From: Microbacterium maritypicum
GTDB taxonomy: Bacteria; Actinomycetota; Actinomycetes; Actinomycetales; Microbacteriaceae
DNA length: 64,000 nt
Direction of reading: 5' to 3'
NCBI RefSeq assembly: GCF_008868125.1
Contig: NZ_WAAQ01000001.1
Coordinates: 1,612,001-1,676,000 of the forward strand
The position numbers were made by a program, and so were the translations under genes. The notes under the pieces are model-generated. The model was not told where the DNA came from and did no database searches. It worked only from the letters and a program-made list of their open reading frames with translations. Shown piece by piece: positions 28,842 through 38,867 of this stretch. Every line of letters begins with the position of its first letter. Positions within the stretch are counted from its first letter, which is position 1.

Positions 28842-29507
28842 GTGCCGCATCACCTTCTCCTCGCCGACTCCCACACGGCGAAAGACGTCCTGACGTTCGT
28901 GGGTCGAGCGGCCAGGATCACCGACGAAGGCGTGCGGCTGCAGGCGTCGAGCGGCGTACTCGCCCTCACGACCGCGGCACTCGCCCCCCACGGCCTGTTC
29001 GATCAGACACCGACGATCCTCGCTATGCGCATCGTGCATGCCGATCCCGAACTCGAGTGCGATGTCGTCGTCGATCAGCTCACGAAGACCGACGAGCCAC
29101 AGCGCCTCGAGCTCCCGGACACCGGACTCTCGCCGGCGTGGGCAGGTGTGGCGCCGCCTCGAGGCGGGTGGGAGCCGGTGTCGACGCTCGACGTCTCCGT
29201 GATCGCCCAGCGGGCGCAATGGGGGATCTCCGCCGTGGCCCGCGGCACCGCGCCGGGCTCGGGAGAGGAAGCCGTGCGAGCCCTCCGGGCCGCGATCTGG
29301 GGGGAGCCGGATGAGGACCTCGGTGACATCCCGCGAGGCGTCGCCTTCGCTGCGGAGGCGATGGGCTTCATCTCGGGCGAGGAACAGGTGGCCGTCTCTC
29401 GATCCGGGCGATGGACACGACTCGCCTTCCGGCGCGGTCATGTACTCTCCCGCGGCCCGGTTGCCTCAGGGCTCACGAATGTGCGTCACACCGGCTCCGC
29501 CGGCTGA
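28842..29507 (+). CDS. Conserved hypothetical protein
   Basis: This 221-residue protein starts at GTG 28842, 7 nt after TAGTTT (28829-28834); the longer frame from 28716 overlaps tesB and is rejected. The sequence begins HHLLLADSHTAKDVLTFVGRA and later has WGISAVARGT and GWEPVSTLDVSVIAQ. Similar proteins occur in many actinobacteria without known function. No motif, signal or membrane segment is visible. Its 3' end overlaps the convergent serine hydrolase by 22 bp. Confidence 0.8.
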   Translation: MPHHLLLADSHTAKDVLTFVGRAARITDEGVRLQASSGVLALTTAALAPHGLFDQTPTILAMRIVHADPELECDVVVDQLTKTDEPQRLELPDTGLSPAWAGVAPPRGGWEPVSTLDVSVIAQRAQWGISAVARGTAPGSGEEAVRALRAAIWGEPDEDLGDIPRGVAFAAEAMGFISGEEQVAVSRSGRWTRLAFRRGHVLSRGPVASGLTNVRHTGSAG

Positions 29508-30958
29508 GACGCCCCCTGCCGCCCGCGACGCAGAGGCACGTGGCCGCGCCGCAGCGCGACGATCCTGCTCACGAGGGCGCTGATCCCTCCCAGCACCAGG
29601 ACCGCGCCGAGAAGGTCCAGAAGCGGGAACAGCCAGAGGTCGATCACCCAGTACTGCCAGTTGACGGAGCCCCCGAGCAACGCGGGAGTGAGGGGGATGA
29701 CCAGCCCTGCGACGATCACGAGGATGAGCGGGAAGAGTCGGAGCAGGAGTCGCGGTGTCCGCGCGGACCGCCTTCCCGCCGCCCAGCGGGGAGCGCGAAG
29801 AGCCGTCACGAGGAGCAGGGTCAGAGCGACCGCGGCAAGGACCGACAGGATGCTGTTCGCGACGCCCAGAGGGTTCTCGTAGGGCTTCGGGGGCACGCCC
29901 TCGGATTCCGCGATCAGATTCTGCGCCAGCTCGCCGGGGGAGCCGACTCCGTTCGTGAGCACAACGACAGCTCTTCCCGTCTCGGGGGCGAAGGCCATGG
30001 ACCCGGTGAACGTGGCCAGAGTGCCCCCGTGCGAGACGAAGCCAGATGCATCCCCTCCATCCGGGGCGAGGTGCTGCCAGCCGAGACCATACGGTGCAGC
30101 GTTGGGCTGCACCGCGTGGAGCTCGTCGAGCAGCGGGCGCTCCAGCAGTGCCGCACCGACCGTGCCCTGGTTGAAGCGGAGCCACTGCACCATGTCGGCG
30201 AGCGTCGACACCACGCCGCCGTTGCCTCCGCAACGCCCCGGCATCTCCGGCATCACGTACGCGAGACCCAGCACCACGGAGAAGCCGGGCGCGAGCTCAT
30301 CCACAGTCCGGTCGCAGGCGTCCACGCTCAGCGAGTCGTGCATGCCCAGCGGCACGAAGAGACGCTCCCGAAGGAAATCATCGAGAGGCTGCCCCGACAC
30401 GATCTCGACGATGCGGGCGGCGAGCGAGTAGTTCGTGTTGTGGTACTCGAATCGCACTCCCGGTTCCGCGACCAGTCGGCGCTCCCTGAGCTCGGCGATG
30501 ACCGCCCGCGTGGTCCGCGGCGCGGGCAGCGCGAACTCGTCGTTCGTCTGCAGCGACAATCCCGAAGTATGGGACAGCAGCTGGCGGATCGTGATGTGCT
30601 CGTACCTCGCATCGGCCATCGTGAACTCCGGCAGGCGCTCGACGACGCGGTCATCGAGTTCCACTGAGCCGTCCTGGACCAGCAGCATGATCGCCGTCGC
30701 CGTCATCGACTTGCTCATCGACGCGATCCGGAACCGCGTCTCCGGCGTGATCGCCGCTCCGGCGCCGTCACGACCGCGCACGATCAGATCGACGTCTCCG
30801 TCGGAGATCACGGCCGCGGCGATCCCGGGAGTCGCGAACGTCTCCGTGTACGCCTCGACCGTCCTGGAGGCAGTCGTCGGGGTGTCCGCGGTGACAGTGG
30901 GAACAGCGCAGCTCGCGAGCAGTGTCGACAGGAGTCCGAGGAGCAAGAGGATGCGCAC
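29486..30958 (-). CDS. Lipid- and membrane-anchored serine hydrolase (class C beta-lactamase/DD-peptidase family)
   Basis: This 490-residue protein starts at GTG 30958, right behind TACGGT-GGGCTC. Its N-terminus is a signal with a lipobox ending TLLASC. The beta-lactamase-related domain has the SxxK motif SMSKSMTATAI, the YxN motif YHNTNYS, and HGGTLATFTG near the third motif. The last roughly 130 residues hold about four membrane helices. The family includes esterases, D-amino-acid peptidases and peptidoglycan-related enzymes. True beta-lactam resistance is not implied. Confidence 0.87.
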   Translation of the reverse strand: MRILLLLGLLSTLLASCAVPTVTADTPTTASRTVEAYTETFATPGIAAAVISDGDVDLIVRGRDGAGAAITPETRFRIASMSKSMTATAIMLLVQDGSVELDDRVVERLPEFTMADARYEHITIRQLLSHTSGLSLQTNDEFALPAPRTTRAVIAELRERRLVAEPGVRFEYHNTNYSLAARIVEIVSGQPLDDFLRERLFVPLGMHDSLSVDACDRTVDELAPGFSVVLGLAYVMPEMPGRCGGNGGVVSTLADMVQWLRFNQGTVGAALLERPLLDELHAVQPNAAPYGLGWQHLAPDGGDASGFVSHGGTLATFTGSMAFAPETGRAVVVLTNGVGSPGELAQNLIAESEGVPPKPYENPLGVANSILSVLAAVALTLLLVTALRAPRWAAGRRSARTPRLLLRLFPLILVIVAGLVIPLTPALLGGSVNWQYWVIDLWLFPLLDLLGAVLVLGGISALVSRIVALRRGHVPLRRGRQGASQPAEPV

Positions 30959-30964
30959 GAGCCC

Positions 30965-30970
30965 ACCGTA
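30965..30970 (-). promoter_or_regulatory. -10 element of the serine hydrolase gene (leaderless)
   Basis: TACGGT, then GGGCTC, then GTG at 30958 on the minus strand. It selects this start over the 87-codon longer frame. Confidence 0.5.
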
Positions 30971-31097
30971 AGCAGCACGGCCGGGCGGTTCGACGTGGAA
31001 CGCCATGTCTTCGGGATACCCCGAACAAGTGCGACGGATCCCCGGAACGACGCCACCAGGAGAACTGGGGCCCGTGCCTCGGACCTCGCCCCGCGAC

Positions 31098-32762
31098 TCA
31101 GACGGCGAGTGCGGCTGCGCGCCCCGCGGTGCGACCGGAGAAGAGGCAGCCGCCGAGGAAGGTTCCCTCGAGTGCCCGGTAGCCGTGCACGCCGCCGCCG
31201 CCGAAGCCGCTCGCCTCACCGGCCGCGTAGAGACCCGGGATCGGTTCGCCTGCGGCGTTCAGGGCGCGGCCTTCGAGATCCGTGTTGATACCGCCGAGGG
31301 ACTTGCGCGTGAGCACGTGCAACTTCACGGCGACGAGCGGCCCCGCCGCAGGATCCTGAAGGCGGTGCGGGGCTGCGGTCCGGATGAGCTTGTCGCCGCG
31401 GTAGCCGCGCATCGACCGCAGCATGCCGATCTGCGCGTCCTTCGTGAAGTCGTTCTCCATCTCGCGGTCGCGAGCCTCGACCTCGCGCCGGACGTTGTCG
31501 AGGTCGAGGAGCTCGCCGCCAGGATGCTTCTGCATCTGTTCGAGCAGCGAGTCGAGATCGTTCTCGACGATGAAGTCCTCGCCCTCGTCGAGGAAGGACT
31601 GCACCGGACCCGTCGGTCCCTTGGCGAGGCGGGATTTCAGGAGGAGGCCGACATCCTTCCCCGTGAGGTCGGGGTTCTGCTCGCTGCCGGACAGGGCGAA
31701 CTCCTTCTCGACGATCTGGCGCGACGTGACGAACCAGGAGTGGTCGTGGCCTGTCGTGCGCAGGTGCTCGAGTGTGCCGAGGGTGTCGAAGCCGGGGAAC
31801 AGCGGCACGGGGAGCCGCTTTCCCGTAGCGTCCAGCCACAGAGACGAGGGGCCGGGCAGGATGCGGATCCCGTGCGAAGGCCACACCGGATCCCAGTTGG
31901 TGATGCCCTCGACGTAGTGCCACATGCGGTCGCCGTTGATCAGGCGGGCACCCGCGACTTCGCTCACACGATGCATCGAGCCGTCGACATATGCCGGCAC
32001 CCCTGTGAGCATGTGGTCGGGTGCGGTGCCGAGCCGTTCGGGCCACGCTGCTCGCACGAGGTCGTGGTTGCCGCCGATCCCTCCTGAGCAGACGATCGTG
32101 GCGGTCGCCGAGATCTGGAACTCGCCGATCACCTCGCGAGACGATGGCACCCCGCGCTCCGCACCGCTGGTTGCGAGGATGTCCCCTCGTGCACCCGTGA
32201 CGGTGCCGTCCGCGACGGTCAGCTCGCCGACGCGGTGACGCGGAAGGATCGTGAGCCGGCCGTCCCGCTCGCCCTGCTCGACGGCTGCCGCGAAGGGGGC
32301 GACGATGCCCGGTCCGGTGCCCCAGGTGATGTGGAAGCGGGGGACGGAGTTGCCCGGTCCGATCGCCCCGTAGCCGCCGCGCTCCGCCCAGCCGACGACG
32401 GGGAAGAAGCCGACGCCGCGTTCTCGAAGCCAGGCGCGCTTCTCGCCGGCCGCGAACTGCAGGTACGCCTGCGCCCAGCGGCGGGGCCATTCGTCTTCGT
32501 CGCGATCGAATCCGGCGTTGCCGAACCAGTCCTGGGTCGCGAGTTCGAGGGAGTCCTTGATGCCGAGGCGTCGCTGCTCTGGGGAGTCGATGAAGAACAG
32601 GCCCCCGAAAGACCACCAGGCCTGACCGCCGAGATTCGTGCGCGGCTCCTGATCCACCAGGATGACGCGCCGCCCGGCATCGAGTGCCTCCGCCGCCGCG
32701 ACGAGGCCGGCCAACCCCCATCCGATCACAAGGACGTCTGCAGACAGGGGTGTCGTCGTCAT
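31098..32762 (-). CDS. FAD-binding dehydrogenase (flavoprotein, KstD/fumarate reductase-like fold)
   Basis: This 554-residue flavoprotein opens with the Rossmann motif [17 protein letters not shown] and has the second FAD segment near the end, [18 protein letters not shown]. It resembles the FAD-binding dehydrogenase family related to ketosteroid dehydrogenases and fumarate reductases (Rv0785-like, from memory). The substrate is unknown. I chose ATG 32762, which overlaps the globin stop as ATGA, over the long frame. It is the last gene of the mscS-globin operon. Confidence 0.9.
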   Translation of the reverse strand: MTTTPLSADVLVIGWGLAGLVAAAEALDAGRRVILVDQEPRTNLGGQAWWSFGGLFFIDSPEQRRLGIKDSLELATQDWFGNAGFDRDEDEWPRRWAQAYLQFAAGEKRAWLRERGVGFFPVVGWAERGGYGAIGPGNSVPRFHITWGTGPGIVAPFAAAVEQGERDGRLTILPRHRVGELTVADGTVTGARGDILATSGAERGVPSSREVIGEFQISATATIVCSGGIGGNHDLVRAAWPERLGTAPDHMLTGVPAYVDGSMHRVSEVAGARLINGDRMWHYVEGITNWDPVWPSHGIRILPGPSSLWLDATGKRLPVPLFPGFDTLGTLEHLRTTGHDHSWFVTSRQIVEKEFALSGSEQNPDLTGKDVGLLLKSRLAKGPTGPVQSFLDEGEDFIVENDLDSLLEQMQKHPGGELLDLDNVRREVEARDREMENDFTKDAQIGMLRSMRGYRGDKLIRTAAPHRLQDPAAGPLVAVKLHVLTRKSLGGINTDLEGRALNAAGEPIPGLYAAGEASGFGGGGVHGYRALEGTFLGGCLFSGRTAGRAAALAV

Positions 32763-33208
32763 GAGTTCTCCGTTGATTCCTGACGTGATCGGGCCTCGAG
32801 CGTCGGGCGACCACCCGGATCGGCACCGATCCCGGAAGGCTCGAGTGAGTTCACCATGGCATAGGCGGCCCGCTCCAGGTAGTCCCACAGCGTGGTTTCG
32901 TGCAGGGGGGACAACTGCGCCTCGTCCACAGCTGTTCGCATGTGACGAAGCCAACGATCGCGCGCGTCCGCGTCGATGCGGAAGGGCATGTGCCGCATAC
33001 GGAGCCGCGGGTGTCCGCGCGTCTCGCCGTAGGTCGTGGGACCGCCCCAGTACTGCTCGAGGAACATCCGCAGGCGATCCTCCGCGGGGCCCAGGTCTTC
33101 TTCGGGGTACATCGGCTTCATCACCGGGTCGAGCGCGACCTCGCGGTAGAACACCGAGACGATCTTCGCGAACGTGTCGTGCCCGCCGATCTCGTCGTAG
33201 AAGGTCAC
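32759..33208 (-). CDS. glbO: Group II truncated hemoglobin (trHbO)
   Basis: This 149-residue protein starts [19 protein letters not shown] and contains [23 protein letters not shown] in two halves, including the distal Trp/Tyr region and the proximal histidine in MRHMPF. Those are features of trHbO, which binds O2 tightly and may handle NO or peroxide. The C-terminal 20 residues are an extra polar tail. The GTG start overlaps the mscS stop and its own stop overlaps the flavoprotein ATG. Confidence 0.94.
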   Translation of the reverse strand: MTFYDEIGGHDTFAKIVSVFYREVALDPVMKPMYPEEDLGPAEDRLRMFLEQYWGGPTTYGETRGHPRLRMRHMPFRIDADARDRWLRHMRTAVDEAQLSPLHETTLWDYLERAAYAMVNSLEPSGIGADPGGRPTLEARSRQESTENS

Positions 33209-34281
33209 TTCTGGGTGCTCCCGTCGTCGTTCGGCTTCTTGCGGCGCCAGATCCCGCGGTCGGGGATGATCGGGACGCCGGTCACGGCATTCGGCCGGGT
33301 CTTGGGCGGATTCGCTCCGCGCACGCGACGCGCCCCGTCGAGGCCCGTCGGCACGACATCGACCATGCGCGGAACGCCGATCTCCTTCTCGAGCAGTGCG
33401 GCGCGCAGTCGACGCCGCAGCTCCTGCGCGACGTCGTCCTTCGCGTTGGCGCGGGCCTTGATCACGATGCGCACCACGAGCGCATCGCCGTCGATGGACT
33501 CGAGCCCCCACAGCTCCGGCTTCTCGATGATGCGCGTGCGCCACTTCGGATCCTTCGCCAGCCCCTGCGCCGTCTCGAGCATGATGTGCTCGACCTGCTC
33601 CAGGTCGGAGTCGGCGGGGACGCCCAGGTCGATGATGGAGCGCGCCCAGCCCTGCGACATGTTGCCGATGCGGGTGACCTCGCCGTTGCGCACGTACCAG
33701 AGGGTGCCGTTGACGTCGCGCACCTGGGTGATGCGCACGCTGACATACTCGACGACGCCGCTCGCGAGACCGAGATCGACCACGTCGCCGATGCCGATCT
33801 GGTCTTCGGCGACGATGAACATGCCGTTGAGCACGTCCTTGACGATGTTCTGGGCGCCGAAGCCGAGGCCGGCGCCGACGGCAGCGGTCAGGAGGGTCAG
33901 GGAGCCGAGGAGCGTGGGATTCAAGGCGTTGACGATCAGTACGACCGCGATGACGACGAGCATCACGTTGACGATGTTCTGCAGGATCGTCCCCAGCGTG
34001 CGCGTGCGCTGCACGAGTCGCATGTCGGCGAGGGGGGATCGTTCGAGGGCCTGCGTGTCGTCGACCGACGCCTTGTTTTTGGCGCTGTCGACGATGCGGT
34101 GCACGACCCGCCGTATGACGATGCGCAGAACGAACCCGATCACGACACAGCTGGCGACGATGATCGCGACCGCAAGCGCGTTCATGCCTGCCTCGGCGAG
34201 CCAGGCGAGAAGCTTCTTCATCTCCTCGGGAAGCTCAGCCGGAGCAGGGGGAGTGGTGGTCGTCGCGGGGAGAATCATCAC
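33205..34281 (-). CDS. MscS-family mechanosensitive channel
   Basis: This 358-residue membrane protein has a hydrophobic segment near residues 33-57, a second near 95-115, and the pore-lining helix [19 protein letters not shown]. The cytoplasmic beta domain follows ([19 protein letters not shown]). It should release solutes on hypo-osmotic stress. The GTG at 34281 and ATG at 34278 are both possible starts, with TAGGAT 5 and 8 nt upstream. The C-terminal tail is basic and disordered. It heads the coupled operon with the globin and the flavoprotein. Confidence 0.92.
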   Translation of the reverse strand: MMILPATTTTPPAPAELPEEMKKLLAWLAEAGMNALAVAIIVASCVVIGFVLRIVIRRVVHRIVDSAKNKASVDDTQALERSPLADMRLVQRTRTLGTILQNIVNVMLVVIAVVLIVNALNPTLLGSLTLLTAAVGAGLGFGAQNIVKDVLNGMFIVAEDQIGIGDVVDLGLASGVVEYVSVRITQVRDVNGTLWYVRNGEVTRIGNMSQGWARSIIDLGVPADSDLEQVEHIMLETAQGLAKDPKWRTRIIEKPELWGLESIDGDALVVRIVIKARANAKDDVAQELRRRLRAALLEKEIGVPRMVDVVPTGLDGARRVRGANPPKTRPNAVTGVPIIPDRGIWRRKKPNDDGSTQK

Positions 34282-34425
34282 TCACGATCCTAGCGATCGG
34301 GTCTCTGCGCGGGCTGGGTGGATGTGCCCGACGAGAACGGAGACCACCCGTCCCGTCTCGCGGTGTCGTTCATGGACACGGCGAGTGCGGGACCGATGGT
34401 CTCCGTCTTCAGGGGTGCTTCGGGA

Positions 34426-36978
34426 TCAGTCCTCGGCGTCGCGCGCCTGTGCGGCCAGAGCGCGCTCCACGTCCGCCAGGTTCTCGAGCACGAGACGGCG
34501 CAGCGCGGGCGCTGCGTCCTGGTGGGCGGCGAGCCAGCCACGGGTCGCATCGCGCAGCGCGACGTCGGCCAGAGCCGTGGGGAACAGTCCGACGATCAGG
34601 TACTGCGCGATCTGGTAGGTGCGCGATTCCCAGACCGGGAGCAGCATGTCGAAGTAAGCCGGTACGAACTCGCCCAGCACTGCGGCGCCGGCCGGGTGCG
34701 TGAACCCGAGCGCTGCGGAGCGGACGATCGTGTTGGGGGCGTCGTCGCGTTCGATGAGCGACGCCCACGCGGCCTTCTTCGATGCCGAATCCGGAAGCGA
34801 GGCACGGGCCTGAGCTGCGAACTCTCCGCCCTTGGCCGTGTTGTCGGCCGCGAGGGCGGCATCGATCGTGGCGGCATCGGTCGCGCCGATCGATGCCAGC
34901 CCGACGAGGAGCTGCCAGTTCAGGTCGGCGTCGACCTCGAGCCCGGGCAGCGTGTCCTCACCGGAGCGCAGACGCCCGACGATGCCGGCGTGCTCCGGGG
35001 TGACCAGGGCGTTCGCGAACGCGGTGACGAACTGCAGCTGGCTGTCGCTGCCCGGCTCCGCGGCCTCTGCGAGGCTCCACAGGCCGTCGGCGACCTTGAG
35101 TCGGGCCGCCTCGCGATCCGCGGGGACGACGTAGAGAGTCGCTGCGGTGCGCAGCTGGCTCAGCGTGGTGCGCACGGTCGTCGACTCGGTCTCGCGGCCG
35201 ATGTTGCCCAGCACGAGGTCGATGTACTCCGAAGCGCCGGTCTCGGCGTCGCGGGTCTGGTCCCACGCGGCGCCCCAGACGAGCGAGCGGGCGAGCGGGT
35301 CGTGGATGTCGGCGAGGTGGGCGATCGCCGTGGCGAGCGACTTCTCGTCGAGGCGGATCTTCGCGTAGGCGAGGTCGTTGTCGTTGAGCAGCACGAGGTC
35401 GGGGCGGGCGAGGCCCTGCAGCTCGGGCACCTCGGTGCGGTCGCCGTCGACGTCGACCTCGAGGTAGTGGGTGCGGGTGAGCGAGCCGTCCGTGAGCGTG
35501 TAGAAGCCGATGCCGAGGCGGTGCGGACGGATCGTCGGGTAGTCCGCCGGGGCGGTCTGCGTAATCGCGAAGCGCGAGATGGTGCCGTCGTGGCTCTCGG
35601 CGATGACGGGCTCGAGCGTGTTGACGCCCGCGGTCTCGAGCCACTTCTTCGACCACGTGCTGAGGTCGCGGCCACTGGTGGCTTCGAGCTCGGAGAGCAG
35701 GTCGCTCAGCTCGGTGTTGCCCCAGGAGTGCTTCTGGAAGTACTGCGAGACTCCGGCGAAGAACGCCTCGATGCCTACCCACGCGGCCAGCTGCTTGAGG
35801 ACCGAGCCGCCCTTGGCGTAGGTGATGCCGTCGAAGTTGACCTGCACGTCTTCGAGGTCGTTGATCTCGGCGACGATCGGGTGGGTGGAGGGGAGCTGGT
35901 CCTGGCGGTAGGCCCAGCTCTTCTCCATGGCGTTGAAGGTCGTCCAGGCCTCTGTCCACTCGGTGGCCTCGGCGGTGGCGATGGTCGACGCCCACTCGGC
36001 GAACGACTCGTTGAGCCAGAGGTCGTTCCACCACTTCATGGTGACGAGGTCACCGAACCACATGTGCGCCAACTCGTGCAGGATCGTGACGACGCGACGC
36101 TCCTTGACCGCGTCGGTGACCTTGCTGCGGAACACGTAGGTCTCGGTGAAGGTGACGGCACCGGCGTTCTCCATCGCGCCGGCGTTGAACTCCGGCACGA
36201 AGAGCTGGTCGTACTTGGCGAAGGGGTACGGGACGCCGAACTTCGACTCGAAGTAGGCGAAGCCCTCGCGGGTCTTGTCGAAGATGTAATCGGCATCGAG
36301 GTGCTGCCACAGGCTCTTGCGGCCGTACACGCCCAGGGGGATGACACGTCCGGAGGCGCTGGTGAGCTCCGAGAAGGTCGACTCGTACGGGCCAGCGACG
36401 AGCGCCGTGATGTACGAGGAGATACGCGGGGTCGGCTCGAAGCCCCAGGTGGCGGTGACGTCGTCGTCATGCACGATGGGCTCGGGGGTGGGGGAGTTGG
36501 AGACGACCTTCCACGCGGCAGGGGCCGTCACCGTGAACTGGAACGTCGCCTTGAGGTCGGGCTGCTCGAAGACGGCGAAGACACGACGCGAGTCGGGCAC
36601 CTCGAACTGGGAGTAGAGGTAGACCTCCCCGTCCACGGGGTCGACGAAGCGGTGGAGCCCTTCTCCGGTGTTCGTGTACTCGCAGTCGGCGTCCACGACG
36701 AGGATGTTCTCGGCCTGCAGACCGGTGAGCGCGATGCGCGAGTCGGCGAAGACCTCGTTCGGGTCGAGCTGCTCGCCGTTGAGCGAGATCTCGCGCACGT
36801 CGCGGGCGATCAGGTCGATGAAGGTGAAGCCCTCCGGCGTCGCGGTGAAGCGCACCACGCTGCGGGAGCCGAACACCTCGGGGCCCTTCGTCAGATCGAG
36901 GGCGACCTCATACGACTGCGTGTCGATGACGTCGCGGCGCTCCTGCGCTTCGATACGGGTGAGGTTCTCTCCAGGCAC
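34426..36978 (-). CDS. pepN: Aminopeptidase N (M1 family)
   Basis: This 850-residue zinc aminopeptidase removes N-terminal residues from peptides in the cytoplasm. It has the substrate motif GAMENAG, the zinc motif HELAHMWFGD and, 18 residues later, NESFAEW with the third ligand. The N-terminal beta domain and the long C-terminal helical domain are complete. The GTG at 36978 has a GGGAG site 7 nt upstream. From memory pepN sits near rpiB, nei and glbO in M. tuberculosis too. Confidence 0.96.
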   Translation of the reverse strand: MPGENLTRIEAQERRDVIDTQSYEVALDLTKGPEVFGSRSVVRFTATPEGFTFIDLIARDVREISLNGEQLDPNEVFADSRIALTGLQAENILVVDADCEYTNTGEGLHRFVDPVDGEVYLYSQFEVPDSRRVFAVFEQPDLKATFQFTVTAPAAWKVVSNSPTPEPIVHDDDVTATWGFEPTPRISSYITALVAGPYESTFSELTSASGRVIPLGVYGRKSLWQHLDADYIFDKTREGFAYFESKFGVPYPFAKYDQLFVPEFNAGAMENAGAVTFTETYVFRSKVTDAVKERRVVTILHELAHMWFGDLVTMKWWNDLWLNESFAEWASTIATAEATEWTEAWTTFNAMEKSWAYRQDQLPSTHPIVAEINDLEDVQVNFDGITYAKGGSVLKQLAAWVGIEAFFAGVSQYFQKHSWGNTELSDLLSELEATSGRDLSTWSKKWLETAGVNTLEPVIAESHDGTISRFAITQTAPADYPTIRPHRLGIGFYTLTDGSLTRTHYLEVDVDGDRTEVPELQGLARPDLVLLNDNDLAYAKIRLDEKSLATAIAHLADIHDPLARSLVWGAAWDQTRDAETGASEYIDLVLGNIGRETESTTVRTTLSQLRTAATLYVVPADREAARLKVADGLWSLAEAAEPGSDSQLQFVTAFANALVTPEHAGIVGRLRSGEDTLPGLEVDADLNWQLLVGLASIGATDAATIDAALAADNTAKGGEFAAQARASLPDSASKKAAWASLIERDDAPNTIVRSAALGFTHPAGAAVLGEFVPAYFDMLLPVWESRTYQIAQYLIVGLFPTALADVALRDATRGWLAAHQDAAPALRRLVLENLADVERALAAQARDAED

Positions 36979-37157
36979 AGCTGTACTCCCAGGGGTGAGG
37001 GGATGTCACCGGGGCTGGGCGCAGTTGGCGCCGACGGCAACCATGACAGCCTACGCCTTCGCGACGGATGCCTCCTCGCATCGGCCACGGGAGCGAGACG
37101 TCGGGAAACGACGCGTGCGCGCACGCCCGGACCCCTCCGAGGTGGGAAGATGGATGC

Positions 37158-38342
37158 GTGACTGCGATCGAGCCGAATGTCGTCCCCTTTGCCTCGCCTG
37201 CTACCGCCGGTGGTGCCCCTTACGTGAACACGCCTGCCGCCTACGACGCGATCCTGCTCGCCGGGTTCGGCGGGCCGGAGGGCCAGGATGATGTGATCCC
37301 GTTCCTCAGGAACGTGACGCGCGGTCGGGGAATCCCCGACGAACGGCTCGAGGAGGTCGCGCACCACTATCGCCACTTCGGCGGGGTGAGCCCGATCAAC
37401 GGCCAGAACCGCGTCCTCAAGGAGGCGCTGGAGAAGGCCCTCATCGAGCGCGGGATCACGCTCCCCGTCTACTGGGGCAACCGCAACTGGGCCCCGTACC
37501 TCGAAGAGGTCGTGACCGAGGCCTCGGCCAACGGTCACAACACCCTCCTCGCCTTCGCCACCAGCGCCTACAGCTCGTTCTCCAGCTGCCGCCAGTATCG
37601 CGAGGACTTCGCCCGCGTCCTGGAGGAGACCGGTCTGGGTGAGACGGTGACGATCGACAAGATCCGTCCGTTCTACGATCACCCCGGCTTCGTCGAGGCT
37701 TTCGAGACCGGCGTTCGTGAGGCTGTCGAGGGCTTCCTCGCCGAGGGCATCCCGGCAGCGGACATCCAGATCCTGTTCTCGACCCACAGCATCCCGACCG
37801 CCGACGCCGAGCGTTCCGGAGCCCGAGACATCGAATGGGGAGAGGGTGGCGCATACGCCGCGCAGCACCTCGCCGTCGCCGCGTGGGTCATGGACCGCGT
37901 TCGCCAGACCGTTCCGGCGGCCGCCGATGTGTCGTGGGAACTCGTGTACCAGTCCCGCTCCGGCCCCGCTTCGCAGCCCTGGCTCGAGCCGGACGTGTGC
38001 GATGTGATCGGCGAGCTGCCCGATCGTGGCCGCAAGGCCGTCGCCGTCGTCCCGGTCGGATTCATGAGCGACCACATGGAGGTGCTGTGGGACCTCGACA
38101 CCGAGGCGGCGGAGGCTGCGGAGGACGCGGGCCTCTCCTTCACGCGCACTCCGACTCCTGGAGTGTCGCCGGCATTCGTCTCCGGCATCGTCGACCTGAT
38201 CGAGGAGCGGCTCCAGGGGCGCCCCAACGAAGAGCGTGCGCACGTGACCTCTCTCCTCGGGGGCTTCGATGTCTGCCGGCCCGGCTGCTGCGAGAACATC
38301 CGCGCGGGCTTCAAGCCGGCCGCTGCCGGTGTCGCCCCGTGA
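37158..38342 (+). CDS. cpfC: Coproporphyrin III ferrochelatase
   Basis: This 394-residue enzyme inserts Fe2+ into coproporphyrin III in the actinobacterial heme route. The core shows LLAGFGGPEGQDDVIPFL, GGVSPINGQNR and the metal-site histidine in FSTHSIP. Cysteine positions SSCRQYRED and the C-terminal CRPGCCENI could hold the [2Fe-2S] cluster reported for actinobacterial ferrochelatases. I start at GTG 37158, 6 nt after the weak hexamer GAAGAT, and reject the 30 upstream codons. The gene is divergent from pepN. Confidence 0.94.
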   Translation: MTAIEPNVVPFASPATAGGAPYVNTPAAYDAILLAGFGGPEGQDDVIPFLRNVTRGRGIPDERLEEVAHHYRHFGGVSPINGQNRVLKEALEKALIERGITLPVYWGNRNWAPYLEEVVTEASANGHNTLLAFATSAYSSFSSCRQYREDFARVLEETGLGETVTIDKIRPFYDHPGFVEAFETGVREAVEGFLAEGIPAADIQILFSTHSIPTADAERSGARDIEWGEGGAYAAQHLAVAAWVMDRVRQTVPAAADVSWELVYQSRSGPASQPWLEPDVCDVIGELPDRGRKAVAVVPVGFMSDHMEVLWDLDTEAAEAAEDAGLSFTRTPTPGVSPAFVSGIVDLIEERLQGRPNEERAHVTSLLGGFDVCRPGCCENIRAGFKPAAAGVAP

Positions 38343-38367
38343 CCTCTCGCTGACCCGCGCACGCTTC

Positions 38368-38373
38368 TAGGAT
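38368..38373 (+). promoter_or_regulatory. -10 element of rpiB
   Basis: TAGGAT, then 7 nt, then ATG at 38381. It favours this ATG over the one at 38372, which would overlap the hexamer. Confidence 0.5.
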
Positions 38374-38380
38374 GGGAATC

Positions 38381-38866
38381 ATGCGCATCCACATCGCCAC
38401 CGACCACGCGGGACTCGACTTCTCCACCCAGCTGCAGGGACATCTGCGCGCTGCCGGACATGATGTCGTCGATCACGGGCCGATCGAGTACGACGCTGTC
38501 GACGACTACCCCGCCTTCTGCATCCGAGCGGCGCAGGCGGTCATCGCCGACCAGCGTGCCGGCGTGGACGCACTGGGTGTCGTCTTCGGCGGCTCGGGCA
38601 ACGGTGAGCAGATCGCCGCGAACAAGGTCGAGGGCGTGCGTGCGGCACTCGTCTGGAATCTGTCGACGGCGGAACTCGCGCGAGAGCACAACGACGCCAA
38701 CGTGATCTCCATCGGCGCCCGTCAGCACACGTACGACGAGGTGACGTCGTTCATCGACCGCTTCATCGAGACGCCGTTCTCCGGTGACGAGCGCCACGTG
38801 CGCCGCATCGGCCAGATCGCGGACTTCGAACGAGACGGCTCTCTGCTCCCGGACCCGCGGGCCTGA
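38381..38866 (+). CDS. rpiB: Ribose-5-phosphate isomerase B
   Basis: This 161-residue enzyme interconverts ribose 5-phosphate and ribulose 5-phosphate in the pentose phosphate pathway. It shows HIATDHAGLDF, VFGGSGNGEQIAANKV and the anion-binding REHNDANVISIGARQ. The catalytic residue position in GGSGNG is conserved for the actinobacterial subtype. The start at 38381 fits both homology and the promoter spacing. The nei gene begins 1 nt after its stop. Confidence 0.95.
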   Translation: MRIHIATDHAGLDFSTQLQGHLRAAGHDVVDHGPIEYDAVDDYPAFCIRAAQAVIADQRAGVDALGVVFGGSGNGEQIAANKVEGVRAALVWNLSTAELAREHNDANVISIGARQHTYDEVTSFIDRFIETPFSGDERHVRRIGQIADFERDGSLLPDPRA

Positions 38867-38867
38867 G

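Noticed and set aside
29486..30958. Antibiotic resistance beta-lactamase
   Set aside because: SxxK and YxN motifs are shared with esterases and peptidases; the membrane tail and lack of a clear class C KTG motif argue against a resistance enzyme.
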